Source: Bradyrhizobium genosp. SA-3 (lineage in GTDB: Bacteria; Pseudomonadota; Alphaproteobacteria; Rhizobiales; Xanthobacteraceae). Taken from it: a DNA stretch of 64,000 nt. The notes under the pieces were generated by a model, which was not told the origin of the DNA, did no database searches, and worked only from the letters and a program-made list of their open reading frames with translations. Shown here piece after piece: positions 39,722-48,126 of this stretch. A program made the translations under genes and the position numbers. Each line of letters begins with the position of its first letter. Positions within the stretch are counted from its first letter, which is position 1. The stretch covers positions 1-64,000 of the forward strand of contig NZ_PSRT01000009.1 in assembly GCF_004212635.1 (NCBI RefSeq). The letters run 5' to 3'.

Positions 39722-40951
39722 TCAGCGCTCTCCTTCAGACAAATCGACGGAAGAGCCGCTGCCACCGTGATCGCCTGAGCGGACCGCCTGGCCGGCAGCC
39801 GATGCACCGTGCCGAATGGTCTCGGCACGCTTCATTCGCCGCGCCCAGTTGGGCTGCCCTTCGGCAGAAGTGTTTGCGGCCTGCGCGCCGGCTTGCCCAC
39901 CTCCGCCGAGCGCAGCCGCTGCACGACGCAACGGGCTCATAGCAGCGGAAGCGCCGGCGTCCGCGACGCCGGCAAGGCCGCCGCTTCGGTAGGCGGCTGA
40001 TGCTCCGCTCATGACAGCGCCGCCACCGCGCGAGGCGCCTGCCATCGCGCCGCCAGCGAGACCAGTACCACCGGCGGCAAGACCCGCCCCCGCCGCAACA
40101 ATGCCGCCGGCAGCAAGGCCTGTTCCAATTGCGGCGCCGGCGCCGAGTTGGGGTCCACCGGACACCAGGCCGTTTGCGATACCCGGACCGAAGATACCGA
40201 GACCCAGCAAGGAGAGCGCCGCGAGCACCAGCGTCATCGCGTCTTCGATGGTCGGCTGAGCGCGGCCGAAGCCTGCGGTGAACTGCGAAAACAGGGTCGA
40301 GCCGATCCCAACGATGACGGCCAGGACCAGGACCTTGATCCCTGAAGAGATGACGTTACCCAAGACCCGCTCCGCCGCGAAGGCGGTCTTGCCGAACAGT
40401 CCGAAGGGAATGAGCACGAAGCCGGCGAGCGTCGTGAGCTTGAACTCGATCAGGGTGACGAAGAGTTGGATCGCCAGAATGAAGAAGGCAAGCAACACCA
40501 CGACCCAGGCGAACAGGAGAACGACGATCTGGACGAAATTCTCGAAGAAGCTGATGTAGCCCATCAGGTCGGAGATCGAATCGAGCAGCGGTCGGCCGGC
40601 GTCGAGTCCGACTTGAGCGATCTTTCCGGGTCTCAGAAAATCTGCAGCGGACAGGCTTGCACCCGATGCTTTCAGCCCAAGACCGGCGAAGCTCTCGAAG
40701 ACGATGCGCGCCAGGCTGTTCCAGTTGCCAATAAGGTAGGCAAAAACGCCTACAAAGAGCGTCTTCTTGACGAGGCGCGCGATGATGTCTTCGTCCGGCC
40801 CCCAACTCCAGAACAACGCAGCAAGCGTGATGTCGATCGCGGCAAGGGTCGCTGCGAGATACCCGACGTCGCTACCGAGCAATCCGAAACCGTTGTCGAT
40901 ATAACGCGTGAACGTTTCCAGAAACTGGTCGATGACCCCCGTACCCGTCAT
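39722..40951 (-). CDS. trbL: TrbL, polytopic mating-channel protein (VirB6-like)
   Basis: The product is 409 aa. The first 280 residues have six or more membrane helices (for example VVLLFAWVVVLLAFFILAIQ), followed by a Gly/Ala-rich linker and a hydrophilic tail ending VDLSEGER. This is the inner-membrane channel component. The ATG overlaps the trbK-alt stop (ATGA). Upstream in-frame extension is rejected as a shadow. Confidence 0.92.
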   Translation of the reverse strand: MTGTGVIDQFLETFTRYIDNGFGLLGSDVGYLAATLAAIDITLAALFWSWGPDEDIIARLVKKTLFVGVFAYLIGNWNSLARIVFESFAGLGLKASGASLSAADFLRPGKIAQVGLDAGRPLLDSISDLMGYISFFENFVQIVVLLFAWVVVLLAFFILAIQLFVTLIEFKLTTLAGFVLIPFGLFGKTAFAAERVLGNVISSGIKVLVLAVIVGIGSTLFSQFTAGFGRAQPTIEDAMTLVLAALSLLGLGIFGPGIANGLVSGGPQLGAGAAIGTGLAAGGIVAAGAGLAAGGTGLAGGAMAGASRGGGAVMSGASAAYRSGGLAGVADAGASAAMSPLRRAAAALGGGGQAGAQAANTSAEGQPNWARRMKRAETIRHGASAAGQAVRSGDHGGSGSSVDLSEGER

Positions 40952-41319
40952 GGCTTGCTCGCCTCGGGCGTCGCCGGTTGCGGATATCCTTGCGGGATCC
41001 GGCTCTGATCCTTTGGAGCGAGCGCCACGCCGGCGGCGGAATCGTCGTGGCCAGGAACTGCGCCACCGTCTTTCTTGCCAAAGAAGCGACGGCGGTTTTC
41101 GGCCCAAACTTGCTTGCAATGCTGATAGCCCGCTGCTTCCTCCGCAGTGACGCTGCGGCAGCGCGCGAGGTCAGAGCTGGTTGCTCCTGTCGTCTGCTCC
41201 GCCTTCGGCGGCGGAGGAGGATCGTCTCCGCCACGAAGCTGAATCGTGCAGGCAGCGACGGCCACTAGGCCGATTGTCGTAAGCAGCGACAGCGCCTTGA
41301 ATGCCTTTACGTCGGTCAT
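40948..41319 (-). CDS. TrbK-alt entry-exclusion protein
   Basis: The product is 123 aa. A hydrophobic N-terminus with lipobox-like VAVAACTI is followed by a proline run and a conserved core (ARCRSVTAEEAAGYQHCKQV, WAENRRRFFG). This is the putative entry-exclusion protein that replaces TrbK in rhizobial and related trb operons. It would limit redundant transfer into cells that already carry the element. It overlaps trbJ by one base (TGATG) and trbL by four. Confidence 0.88.
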   Translation of the reverse strand: MTDVKAFKALSLLTTIGLVAVAACTIQLRGGDDPPPPPKAEQTTGATSSDLARCRSVTAEEAAGYQHCKQVWAENRRRFFGKKDGGAVPGHDDSAAGVALAPKDQSRIPQGYPQPATPEASKP

Positions 41320-42050
41320 CAGTGGAACATCTGCACGTTGGAGGATTGATAGCCCTGTCCTGGCGTCAGGAATCGCCTGAGTTGCTCTCGTCCTTGATCC
41401 TGGGCCGAGGCGCGCTGAGCCGCTTCGAGGCTCTGCGCCCTGCCCTGCGCCGTCACGACAGCGGTAAGGTCGGCAAGCTGCTGCGCGTTCAGCGCAAGAA
41501 TCTGATTGCCAGCCTGCGTTGCCTGCAGAGCGCCGCTGGCGCCTTGGCTGGACGTTACGAGCGCGGACGTCTGGATACGATTGCTGTCGAGGTTGCCAAC
41601 GATGCCGGCCTGGACGCGAAGCGCATCTTGTGTTGCCGCGTAAGTATTTTGCCACCGCGATTGAGCGTTGGTGACCAGCAATTGGCTGGATTGGTTGCCA
41701 GCGGCCGGCGCGTAGCTCGTCGAGAACGCGCGATCGATCTGCTGGACGTCGTAGGCAATGCGCTGGGCCTGCGCCAGCAATTGCTGGGTCCGCTGAATCG
41801 AGGATTGCAGTTGCTGCAGCGACGAATACGGCAGGCTTGCCAGATTCTTCGCCTGATTGATCAGCATCTGAGCCTCGTTCTGCAACGAGGTGATCTGATT
41901 GTTGATCTGCTGGAGCTCCCGCGCAGCGGTCAGGACATTCTGGACGTAATTGTTGGGATCAAAGACAATCCACTGCGCTCGCGCGGGCATGGTTACGCCG
42001 AGCATCAGCACGACCGTGCCAGCGGCCGCCAATAGGCCAAGACGCCTCAT
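41319..42050 (-). CDS. trbJ: TrbJ, periplasmic mating-pair protein (VirB5-like)
   Basis: The product is 243 aa. A signal peptide (LLAAAGTVVLMLGVTMPARA) is followed by mature QWIVFDPNNYVQNVLTAARE, the family hallmark, and a long Gln-rich helical region. It probably caps the pilus or mediates cell contact. It overlaps trbE by four bases. Confidence 0.93.
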   Translation of the reverse strand: MRRLGLLAAAGTVVLMLGVTMPARAQWIVFDPNNYVQNVLTAARELQQINNQITSLQNEAQMLINQAKNLASLPYSSLQQLQSSIQRTQQLLAQAQRIAYDVQQIDRAFSTSYAPAAGNQSSQLLVTNAQSRWQNTYAATQDALRVQAGIVGNLDSNRIQTSALVTSSQGASGALQATQAGNQILALNAQQLADLTAVVTAQGRAQSLEAAQRASAQDQGREQLRRFLTPGQGYQSSNVQMFH

Positions 42051-44488
42051 AGGGATTTCTCCAGATTGAGAAGATTGGGAATCAGGTCCAGGGCCCAGGC
42101 GACGCCACGGTGCTGGAGCCAGGCCGACACGAAGCCGTCAGGTCCATGCTCAACCAGGAACTGCGTGATGGCAGCCTGGTCTGTCTTTGAAGAGGCGGCG
42201 GTGAAGGCGAGTGCCACCTCGCCAAGCCCAAGCTCGAACATCCGGTTGCCGCGACGGGACTGGCAGTAGTAGTCGCGCTTTGGCGTAGCCCGGCTCAGAA
42301 GCTCGATCTGGCGGTCGTTGAGGCCGAAGCGGCGGTAGATGGCAGTGATCTGCGGTTCGATTGCCCGTTCGTTCGGCAGCAACAATCGCGTTGGGCAGCT
42401 TTCGATGATAGCCGGCGCGATCGCAGATCCATCAATGTCCGAAAGCGACTGGGTGGCGAAGATGACGGACGCGTTCTTCTTCCGAAGTGTCTTCAGCCAT
42501 TCCCGGAGCTGACCAGCGAAATCCTCATCATCGAGGGCAAGCCAACCCTCATCGACAATCAGGAGCGTCGGCCGACCATCGAGACGGTCTCCAATACGAT
42601 GGAAGAGATACGCCAGTACGGCCGGCGCAGCACTCGTTCCGATCAAGCCTTCCGTCTCAAACGCCTGGACCGACGCCTCACCAAGGCGCTCGAATTCAGC
42701 ATCGAGCAGGCGCCCGGATGGACCGCCCAGGCAATAAGGTTGCAAGGCGCGTTTCAGAGAATTCGATTGGAGTAGGACTGACAGGCCCGTCAGGGTGCGC
42801 TCCTCCCTCGGCGCCGAGGCGAGAGATGCCAGCGCCGACCACAGATGATCCTTGACCTCAGGAGTGATCTCGACCTTTTCTCGTGCGAGGATCGCGCCGA
42901 TCCATTCCGTCGCCCATCCGCGCTCGCAAGGATCATCAATCCAGGCCAGCGGCTGCAGGGCGACGAGTTGTTCACCTCCGTCAGACAATGCACCGCCGAG
43001 ATCATGCCAATCACCACCCATGGCGAGCGCGGCCGCCCGGATCGAACCACCGAAGTCGAATGCAAAGACCTGAGAGTTCGAGTAACGGCGGAATTGGAGT
43101 GCCATCAGCGCGAGCAGCACCGACTTGCCAGCCCCCGTCGGTCCGACCACAAGCGTATGGCCGACGTCGCCGACGTGGAGCGAGACTCGGAACGGTGTTG
43201 ATCCCTCGGTCTTGCCGAACAGAAGCGGCGGACCCTTGAAGTGCAGGTCCCTCGCCTCGCCCGCCCACACGGCCGACATCGGAATCATATGTGCAAGATT
43301 GAGGGTCGATATCGGTGGCTGCCGTACGTTTGCGTAGACATGCCCGGGCAAACTTCCGAGCCAGGCTTCGACGGCGTTCACCGTCTCGATCATGCAGGTG
43401 AAATCGCGACCCTGAATGACCTTCTCGACCAGACGGAGCTTTTCATCGGCAGTATTGGGATCGCGGTCCCAGACGGTAATGGTCGTCGTGACAAAGGCTT
43501 GTCCGATCTGATCCGACCCCAGTTCCTGCAACGCCGAGTCGGCATCTATCGCCTTGTTGTGAGCGTCGGTATCGAGCAGCGTCGATGCCTCGTTGGTCAT
43601 GACCTCCTTGAGAATGGCGCCGATGGATTTTCTCTTCGCGAACCACTGCCGGCGGATTTTGGTCAGCAGCTTGGTGGCATCGGTCTTGTCGAGCATGATC
43701 GCTCGGGTTGACCAGCGATACGAGAATGCCAGACGATTCAGGTCGTCCAGGATTCCCGGCGTCGTCGCGCCCGGAAAGCCGACAATCGTCAGGACCCGGA
43801 GATTGGCCGAGCCCAACATCGGCTCTAACCCGCCGGTCAACGGCTGGTCGGCTAACAGCGCATCGATGTACATGGGAATTTCGGGCACTCGAACGCGGTG
43901 GCGCTTGATCGAGATCGTCGAGTGCAGGTAAGTCAGCGTATCCTGATCATCGAGCCAGGCGCATTCGGGCATGAACCCTTCGACGAGTTGAAGCACGCGG
44001 TTGGTTTGATCGACAAACGCGCCCAACACCTCCCGGGCATCTGCTCCAACTGTGCGGTCGCGACCTTCATATAGCAATCGCTCTGCCCTAGCGGCTCCCT
44101 CCTCCGGCGGCAGATAGAGGAAGGTCAAGAAGTAGCTAGACTCATAGTGGGCGCCCGCCTCTTCGAATTGAGCTCTGCGCTCGGCGTCGACCAGTGCAGA
44201 CGCGACATCTGGAAAGGTGTTCGGCGGATAAGCACCCGCAAAATGGCGTTGCGCTTCAACGAAGACCGCCCAACCGGATCCCAGACGGCGCAGGGCGTTG
44301 TTCAGGCGACCGGCGACGGCGACGAGTTCGGCCGGCACTGCGCTATCGAGGTCAGGCCCTCGGAACTTCGCCGTCCGTTGGAACGAGCCATCCTTGTTCA
44401 GGACAATTCCTTCGTCGACGAGCGCTGCCCAGGGCAGGAAGTCGGCGAGGCGCGCGCTGGAATGGCGATATTCGGCAAGGTTCATCAT
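42047..44488 (-). CDS. trbE: TrbE, transfer ATPase (VirB4-like)
   Basis: The product is 813 aa. Walker A is VVGPTGAGKSVLLAL and Walker B is TLLIVDEGWLAL. The N-terminal CagE/VirB4 domain is complete (AEYRHSSARLADFLPWAALV at the start). It energises pilus assembly and substrate transfer. The start is the first of two consecutive ATGs, 10 nt after trbD. It is the largest and seemingly intact gene of the operon. Confidence 0.95.
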   Translation of the reverse strand: MMNLAEYRHSSARLADFLPWAALVDEGIVLNKDGSFQRTAKFRGPDLDSAVPAELVAVAGRLNNALRRLGSGWAVFVEAQRHFAGAYPPNTFPDVASALVDAERRAQFEEAGAHYESSYFLTFLYLPPEEGAARAERLLYEGRDRTVGADAREVLGAFVDQTNRVLQLVEGFMPECAWLDDQDTLTYLHSTISIKRHRVRVPEIPMYIDALLADQPLTGGLEPMLGSANLRVLTIVGFPGATTPGILDDLNRLAFSYRWSTRAIMLDKTDATKLLTKIRRQWFAKRKSIGAILKEVMTNEASTLLDTDAHNKAIDADSALQELGSDQIGQAFVTTTITVWDRDPNTADEKLRLVEKVIQGRDFTCMIETVNAVEAWLGSLPGHVYANVRQPPISTLNLAHMIPMSAVWAGEARDLHFKGPPLLFGKTEGSTPFRVSLHVGDVGHTLVVGPTGAGKSVLLALMALQFRRYSNSQVFAFDFGGSIRAAALAMGGDWHDLGGALSDGGEQLVALQPLAWIDDPCERGWATEWIGAILAREKVEITPEVKDHLWSALASLASAPREERTLTGLSVLLQSNSLKRALQPYCLGGPSGRLLDAEFERLGEASVQAFETEGLIGTSAAPAVLAYLFHRIGDRLDGRPTLLIVDEGWLALDDEDFAGQLREWLKTLRKKNASVIFATQSLSDIDGSAIAPAIIESCPTRLLLPNERAIEPQITAIYRRFGLNDRQIELLSRATPKRDYYCQSRRGNRMFELGLGEVALAFTAASSKTDQAAITQFLVEHGPDGFVSAWLQHRGVAWALDLIPNLLNLEKSL

Positions 44489-44498
44489 GACAGAGGAC

Positions 44499-44762
44499 TC
44501 AGGTGTTGAGATGTGCGGGAATGCGCAGATGCCGGCGCACCACATCGACAAAGGCGGGATCGCGTTTGGTGGCCCAGACGGCGGCCATGTGGCCGATGAA
44601 CCAGAGGACGAGACCCGCGATCCAGAGCCGCAATCCAAGTCCAAGGGCCGCGGCCAGTGTGCCGTTCACGATCGCGACGGACCGCGGCGCGCCACCCATC
44701 AGAATCGGCTCAGTGAGTGCGCGGTGAACGCGCACCACAAAGCCTGCCACCTGATCATCCAT
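44499..44762 (-). CDS. trbD: TrbD (VirB3-like)
   Basis: The product is 87 aa. VRVHRALTEPILMGGAPRSV followed by two hydrophobic stretches is the TrbD/VirB3 signature. It is an inner-membrane partner of TrbE. It overlaps trbC by one base (TGATG). Confidence 0.93.
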   Translation of the reverse strand: MDDQVAGFVVRVHRALTEPILMGGAPRSVAIVNGTLAAALGLGLRLWIAGLVLWFIGHMAAVWATKRDPAFVDVVRRHLRIPAHLNT

Positions 44763-45088
44763 CAGATCACCACGCCGCCGCCGAAGGAGAAGAACGACAG
44801 GAAGAAGCTTGAGGCGGCAAACGCGATCGACAGGCCGAACACAATCTGGATCAGCCTTCGGAAACCACCCGACGAATCTCCGAACGCGAGCGTGAGCCCA
44901 GTTACGACGATGATGATGACGGCGATGATCTTGGCGACCGGCCCCTCGACCGATTGCAGTATCTGATTGAGTGGCTGCTCCCACGGCATGTTCGAGCCAG
45001 CAGCCCATGCCGGCGCCGTCATCGACAGAACTGAACCGGAGGCGGCCAGCGACGCGGTTTGCCAAAGAACACGAAGTTTCAGACGCAT
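44762..45088 (-). CDS. trbC: TrbC, conjugative pilin (VirB2-like)
   Basis: The product is 108 aa. A signal peptide ends near MTAPAWAAG and two hydrophobic helices follow (IIAVIIIVVTGLTLAFGD and IVFGLSIAFAASSFFLSFFS), typical of cyclised TrbC pilins. The start lies one base after the trbB stop. Confidence 0.93.
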   Translation of the reverse strand: MRLKLRVLWQTASLAASGSVLSMTAPAWAAGSNMPWEQPLNQILQSVEGPVAKIIAVIIIVVTGLTLAFGDSSGGFRRLIQIVFGLSIAFAASSFFLSFFSFGGGVVI

Positions 45089-45089
45089 G

Positions 45090-46052
45090 TCAGTCTCCTG
45101 CTGATGAAAGGCTGTAGTCGCCGGCCCCGCCGAGCCCCGTGACGAGGGCGAGATCAGCGAGGCGACGGTCAGCGCCGCGCCCCGCAAGGACGGCGACGAG
45201 GTTGATGGTCTCGGCGATCAGGGCACGCGGAACCGTGATGACGGCTTCCTGGATGAGTTGCTCGAGCCTCCGCAGTGCGCCGAGCGCGGTGCCCGCATGA
45301 ATGGTGCCGATGCCGCCAGGATGACCGGTGCCCCAGGCCTTGAGCAGGTCGAGCGCTTCGGCACCGCGAACCTCGCCAACCGGAATGCGATCCGGACGCA
45401 GTCGCAGGGAGGAGCGAACGAGGTCCGATAGTGTGGCCACGCCGTCTTTGGTCCGCAAGGCTACGAGATTGGGCGCCTTACATTGGAGTTCGCGCGTATC
45501 TTCGATCAGCACGACCCGATCGGAGCTCTTCGCGACCTCGGCCAGGAGCGCGTTGGTCAAGGTTGTCTTGCCGGTCGATGTCCCGCCGGCGACGAGGATG
45601 TTCTTCCGTGCGGCGACCGCGTCCTTCAGGGTCCTGGCCTGCTCCGAGCTCATGATCCCCCTGGCGACGTAGTCGTCGAGCGTAAACACGGCCACGGCCG
45701 GTTTGCGGATAGCAAAGGCCGGTGCCGCAACGACCGGAGGCAACAGTCCTTCGAAGCGCTCGCCGGTCCCAGGCAATTCGGCCGAGACCCGCGGCGAGCC
45801 GGCATGCACCTCGGCACCGACGTGATGCGCGACCAGGCGAACGATGCGCTCACCATCCGCAGCCGACAAAGTTTCGCCTGTGTCGATCAGGCCATTCGAC
45901 AGCCGGTCGATCCACAGGCGCCCATCTGGGTTGAGCATCACCTCGATGATCGCTTCGTCTTCGAGGTAGCCCGCAATCGCCGCGCCAAGAGCGCTGCGCA
46001 GCATTCGCGCGCCGCGCGAACTCGCGTCCGATTGAATGGAATGGATTGCCAC
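45090..46052 (-). CDS. trbB: TrbB, transfer ATPase (VirB11-like)
   Basis: The product is 320 aa. Walker A is [16 protein letters not shown], the Asp box [13 protein letters not shown] and the His box GGIGTIHAG. It is a hexameric traffic ATPase of the mating channel. It is the first trb gene proper; normally it follows the ribbon-helix-helix gene closely, but here an MFS transporter gene lies between them. Confidence 0.94.
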   Translation of the reverse strand: MAIHSIQSDASSRGARMLRSALGAAIAGYLEDEAIIEVMLNPDGRLWIDRLSNGLIDTGETLSAADGERIVRLVAHHVGAEVHAGSPRVSAELPGTGERFEGLLPPVVAAPAFAIRKPAVAVFTLDDYVARGIMSSEQARTLKDAVAARKNILVAGGTSTGKTTLTNALLAEVAKSSDRVVLIEDTRELQCKAPNLVALRTKDGVATLSDLVRSSLRLRPDRIPVGEVRGAEALDLLKAWGTGHPGGIGTIHAGTALGALRRLEQLIQEAVITVPRALIAETINLVAVLAGRGADRRLADLALVTGLGGAGDYSLSSAGD

Positions 46053-46151
46053 CGTTCATCCCCACCGAATGAGGACGTCGAAAGAGCGCCCTCAGATGGG
46101 GACAATTAGAAAAGGCACCAATGGACTCGGCGCAACAAGCGCTTTCGGTGA

Positions 46152-46177
46152 TCGTAGACTGGCGTAGAAAAAGAAGG
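46152..46177. repeat. 26-bp direct repeat, left copy (flanks MFS insert)
   Basis: This is identical to 47639-47664 except at one position (A here, G there, in TCGTAGRCTGGCG). The second half is GTAGAAAAAGAAGG. The pair brackets the MFS gene and its flanks, 1487 bp apart. Confidence 0.8.
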
Positions 46178-46235
46178 ACTGAGAATTGATGTTTGAGGCC
46201 TACTCAATCGTGTCGGTTCGCAAGAAGTGGCCTGC

Positions 46236-47564
46236 TCACCAATCCGCATCGTCGGCCGCGGGCAGGAGGATGTCCGAATCCTCATACAACCCAACTGACT
46301 CGACAGCATAGGAAGTATCAGCCGGTTTGAAGACGAGGATTGAACTCATCCATGAAACGAAGTATCGACGCCAAGGCAGCGCGATCCAGACCAACGCCGC
46401 GATCTGCAGTGCTACATTGAGACCGAACGCCACTTGATAGGCTTGGATGGACCTATGGCTATCATTTGCAGGCCATTGCTCCAAGATCAGGCCTGTCGCG
46501 TATTGTGCCAGAAATGCCCAACCAAAGTGCAAGACGTTCAAAGCGCCGTTGGCACGACCAGCAAGCTCCGGCGGAAAGTAATCCGCTATCACCGCGAAGC
46601 TGACCACGGTTGCCGTTCCGACGATTGCGACAACGGACCAGGGCAAGATGGACGGGAGAGGCGCTCGCAGGATCAAGGCTGACTCGGCTGCGATGAACAG
46701 CACTGCAACCATCGCTAATATCACCTCCGCGCCGATTCCTCTGCGTTTGATGTGATGGACGGCCATACCGAACAACCAGGCACCGCCGCTCAGTACGACA
46801 GACATCATAAAAAGCTGTCTGACGAGACTTGCGCGATCAAACCCTTCTACTTCTATCAACCACGGCGACGCCCACAAGCCTTGCAGAGACCAAGATGATC
46901 CAATGCAAGTCGCCGATAACGGGGCCATTCGCCAGAACCGTCGATCGCTGAAAACTGAGCTCAGGCTGGTGGACGCTGTTGACAGGGCGATGCCTCGCTC
47001 AGGCACGACGACATAGATGAGAATGGCCGTCGCAGCGGTAGCGGCCGCCAGGACCTCAAAGAGCTGCCGCCAGCCCATCCAGGCGAGCAGGTGCTCGACG
47101 GGAGCCGTGGCGGTCACCGCTCCTAGCGATCCCAGCATGATCATGTAGCCGTTCAGCAAGGCAACTCGTTCCCTGGGGAACCAAAGGACGATGGACTTCA
47201 GCCCTGCTGTGAGCGCCGCCGCCACGCCGAGCCCGATCATTGCACGGGCGATCAAAAGTGACAGGAAGTCAGTCGATACCGCGAACAGACCAGCGCCCAC
47301 TGCTGCGAGCAAGAGCAAGACACTTTGGACGCGCCGCGGGCCAAAGCGGTCCAGCAGTACTCCGATGGGGATCTGAGCCGCCGCGAAAACCAGGAAATAG
47401 ACCGAGGTAAGCAATCCGAGGTCGGCAGTCCCAAGCCCGGTATCCGAGCTGAGATGACTGGCGATCAAAGCGTTGATCGTCCGAAACAGGTACGAAAGAT
47501 AGTATCCGGCAGCAAACGGGAGAAAAACGCGCGCGATTCGACGCCATGCTGTTGAGATTTGCAT
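46236..47564 (-). CDS. MFS transporter inserted in the trb operon
   Basis: The product is 442 aa with 12 probable membrane helices. The loop 2-3 motif is GVLLDRFGPRRVQSVLLLLA and a family-typical segment is GLGVAAALTAGLKSIVLWFP. It resembles organic-anion or sugar-phosphate type MFS proteins; the substrate is unknown. It is cargo: trb operons normally have no such gene between the ribbon-helix-helix gene and trbB, and it is bracketed by 26-bp direct repeats. It may be co-transcribed with the trb genes. Confidence 0.87.
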   Translation of the reverse strand: MQISTAWRRIARVFLPFAAGYYLSYLFRTINALIASHLSSDTGLGTADLGLLTSVYFLVFAAAQIPIGVLLDRFGPRRVQSVLLLLAAVGAGLFAVSTDFLSLLIARAMIGLGVAAALTAGLKSIVLWFPRERVALLNGYMIMLGSLGAVTATAPVEHLLAWMGWRQLFEVLAAATAATAILIYVVVPERGIALSTASTSLSSVFSDRRFWRMAPLSATCIGSSWSLQGLWASPWLIEVEGFDRASLVRQLFMMSVVLSGGAWLFGMAVHHIKRRGIGAEVILAMVAVLFIAAESALILRAPLPSILPWSVVAIVGTATVVSFAVIADYFPPELAGRANGALNVLHFGWAFLAQYATGLILEQWPANDSHRSIQAYQVAFGLNVALQIAALVWIALPWRRYFVSWMSSILVFKPADTSYAVESVGLYEDSDILLPAADDADW

Positions 47565-47638
47565 GCTGGCCCCTTTGCTCTCAGTCGCTCGAGCCGATAG
47601 CGCGTCCAGCTTTTGTCAGTTCGGCTAAATCGCTGCGG

Positions 47639-47664
47639 TCGTAGGCTGGCGTAGAAAAAGAAGG
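47639..47664. repeat. 26-bp direct repeat, right copy (flanks MFS insert)
   Basis: This is the partner of 46152-46177 with 25 of 26 positions shared. It lies just after the end of the ribbon-helix-helix gene, where the original trb intergenic space would have been. Confidence 0.8.
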
Positions 47665-47694
47665 GCCGGCGGAAGGGCCTCCTACATGGTTCAA

Positions 47695-48120
47695 TCAGGT
47701 CTCATCGGCCGGTTCCTGACGGCGGATATCTTCTGGAATCTCGCGCAGAAAGCTTTGCCCCTTTTGCAAACGGCGCCCGAGCGCCTCGACGAATCCTTCA
47801 AAGCGCTCCCGCCCCTTTGCCTGCGCGGCCGCCTGTGCGTCGTTGGGTAGTGGCGGCGTGATCGTCAACCAGAAGCGAATGAAGAGGGCCAAGGTCTCCG
47901 CCGTCAAACCAACGTCACGCTCCAGCCTCTGCATCTGACGCGACAGCCGATCCAGGCGACGGGTAAACGCTGCCTCCCGCCTGTCTGCTCCATCCGGCGA
48001 TAGAAGCGAAACGACAGCCGCTTCCACGATTGCAGACCGGGAAACCTTCTTGCGATCGGCGAGCTCCGCGATTTGTTTCAGAAGCTCTGGCGGGAAATAG
48101 ACGTTCATCCGGTCGCGCAT
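47695..48120 (-). CDS. Ribbon-helix-helix (CopG-like) protein of the tra/trb operon
   Basis: The product is 141 aa. The N-terminal MNVYFPPELLKQIAELADRK and KVSRSAIVEAAVVSLL segments form a ribbon-helix-helix DNA-binding unit, and a coiled-coil-like C-terminus follows. It sits between traG and trbB in many rhizobial ICEs and may be an accessory relaxosome or regulatory protein. The start is 6 nt after traG. Confidence 0.87.
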   Translation of the reverse strand: MRDRMNVYFPPELLKQIAELADRKKVSRSAIVEAAVVSLLSPDGADRREAAFTRRLDRLSRQMQRLERDVGLTAETLALFIRFWLTITPPLPNDAQAAAQAKGRERFEGFVEALGRRLQKGQSFLREIPEDIRRQEPADET

Positions 48121-48126
48121 ATCGCC

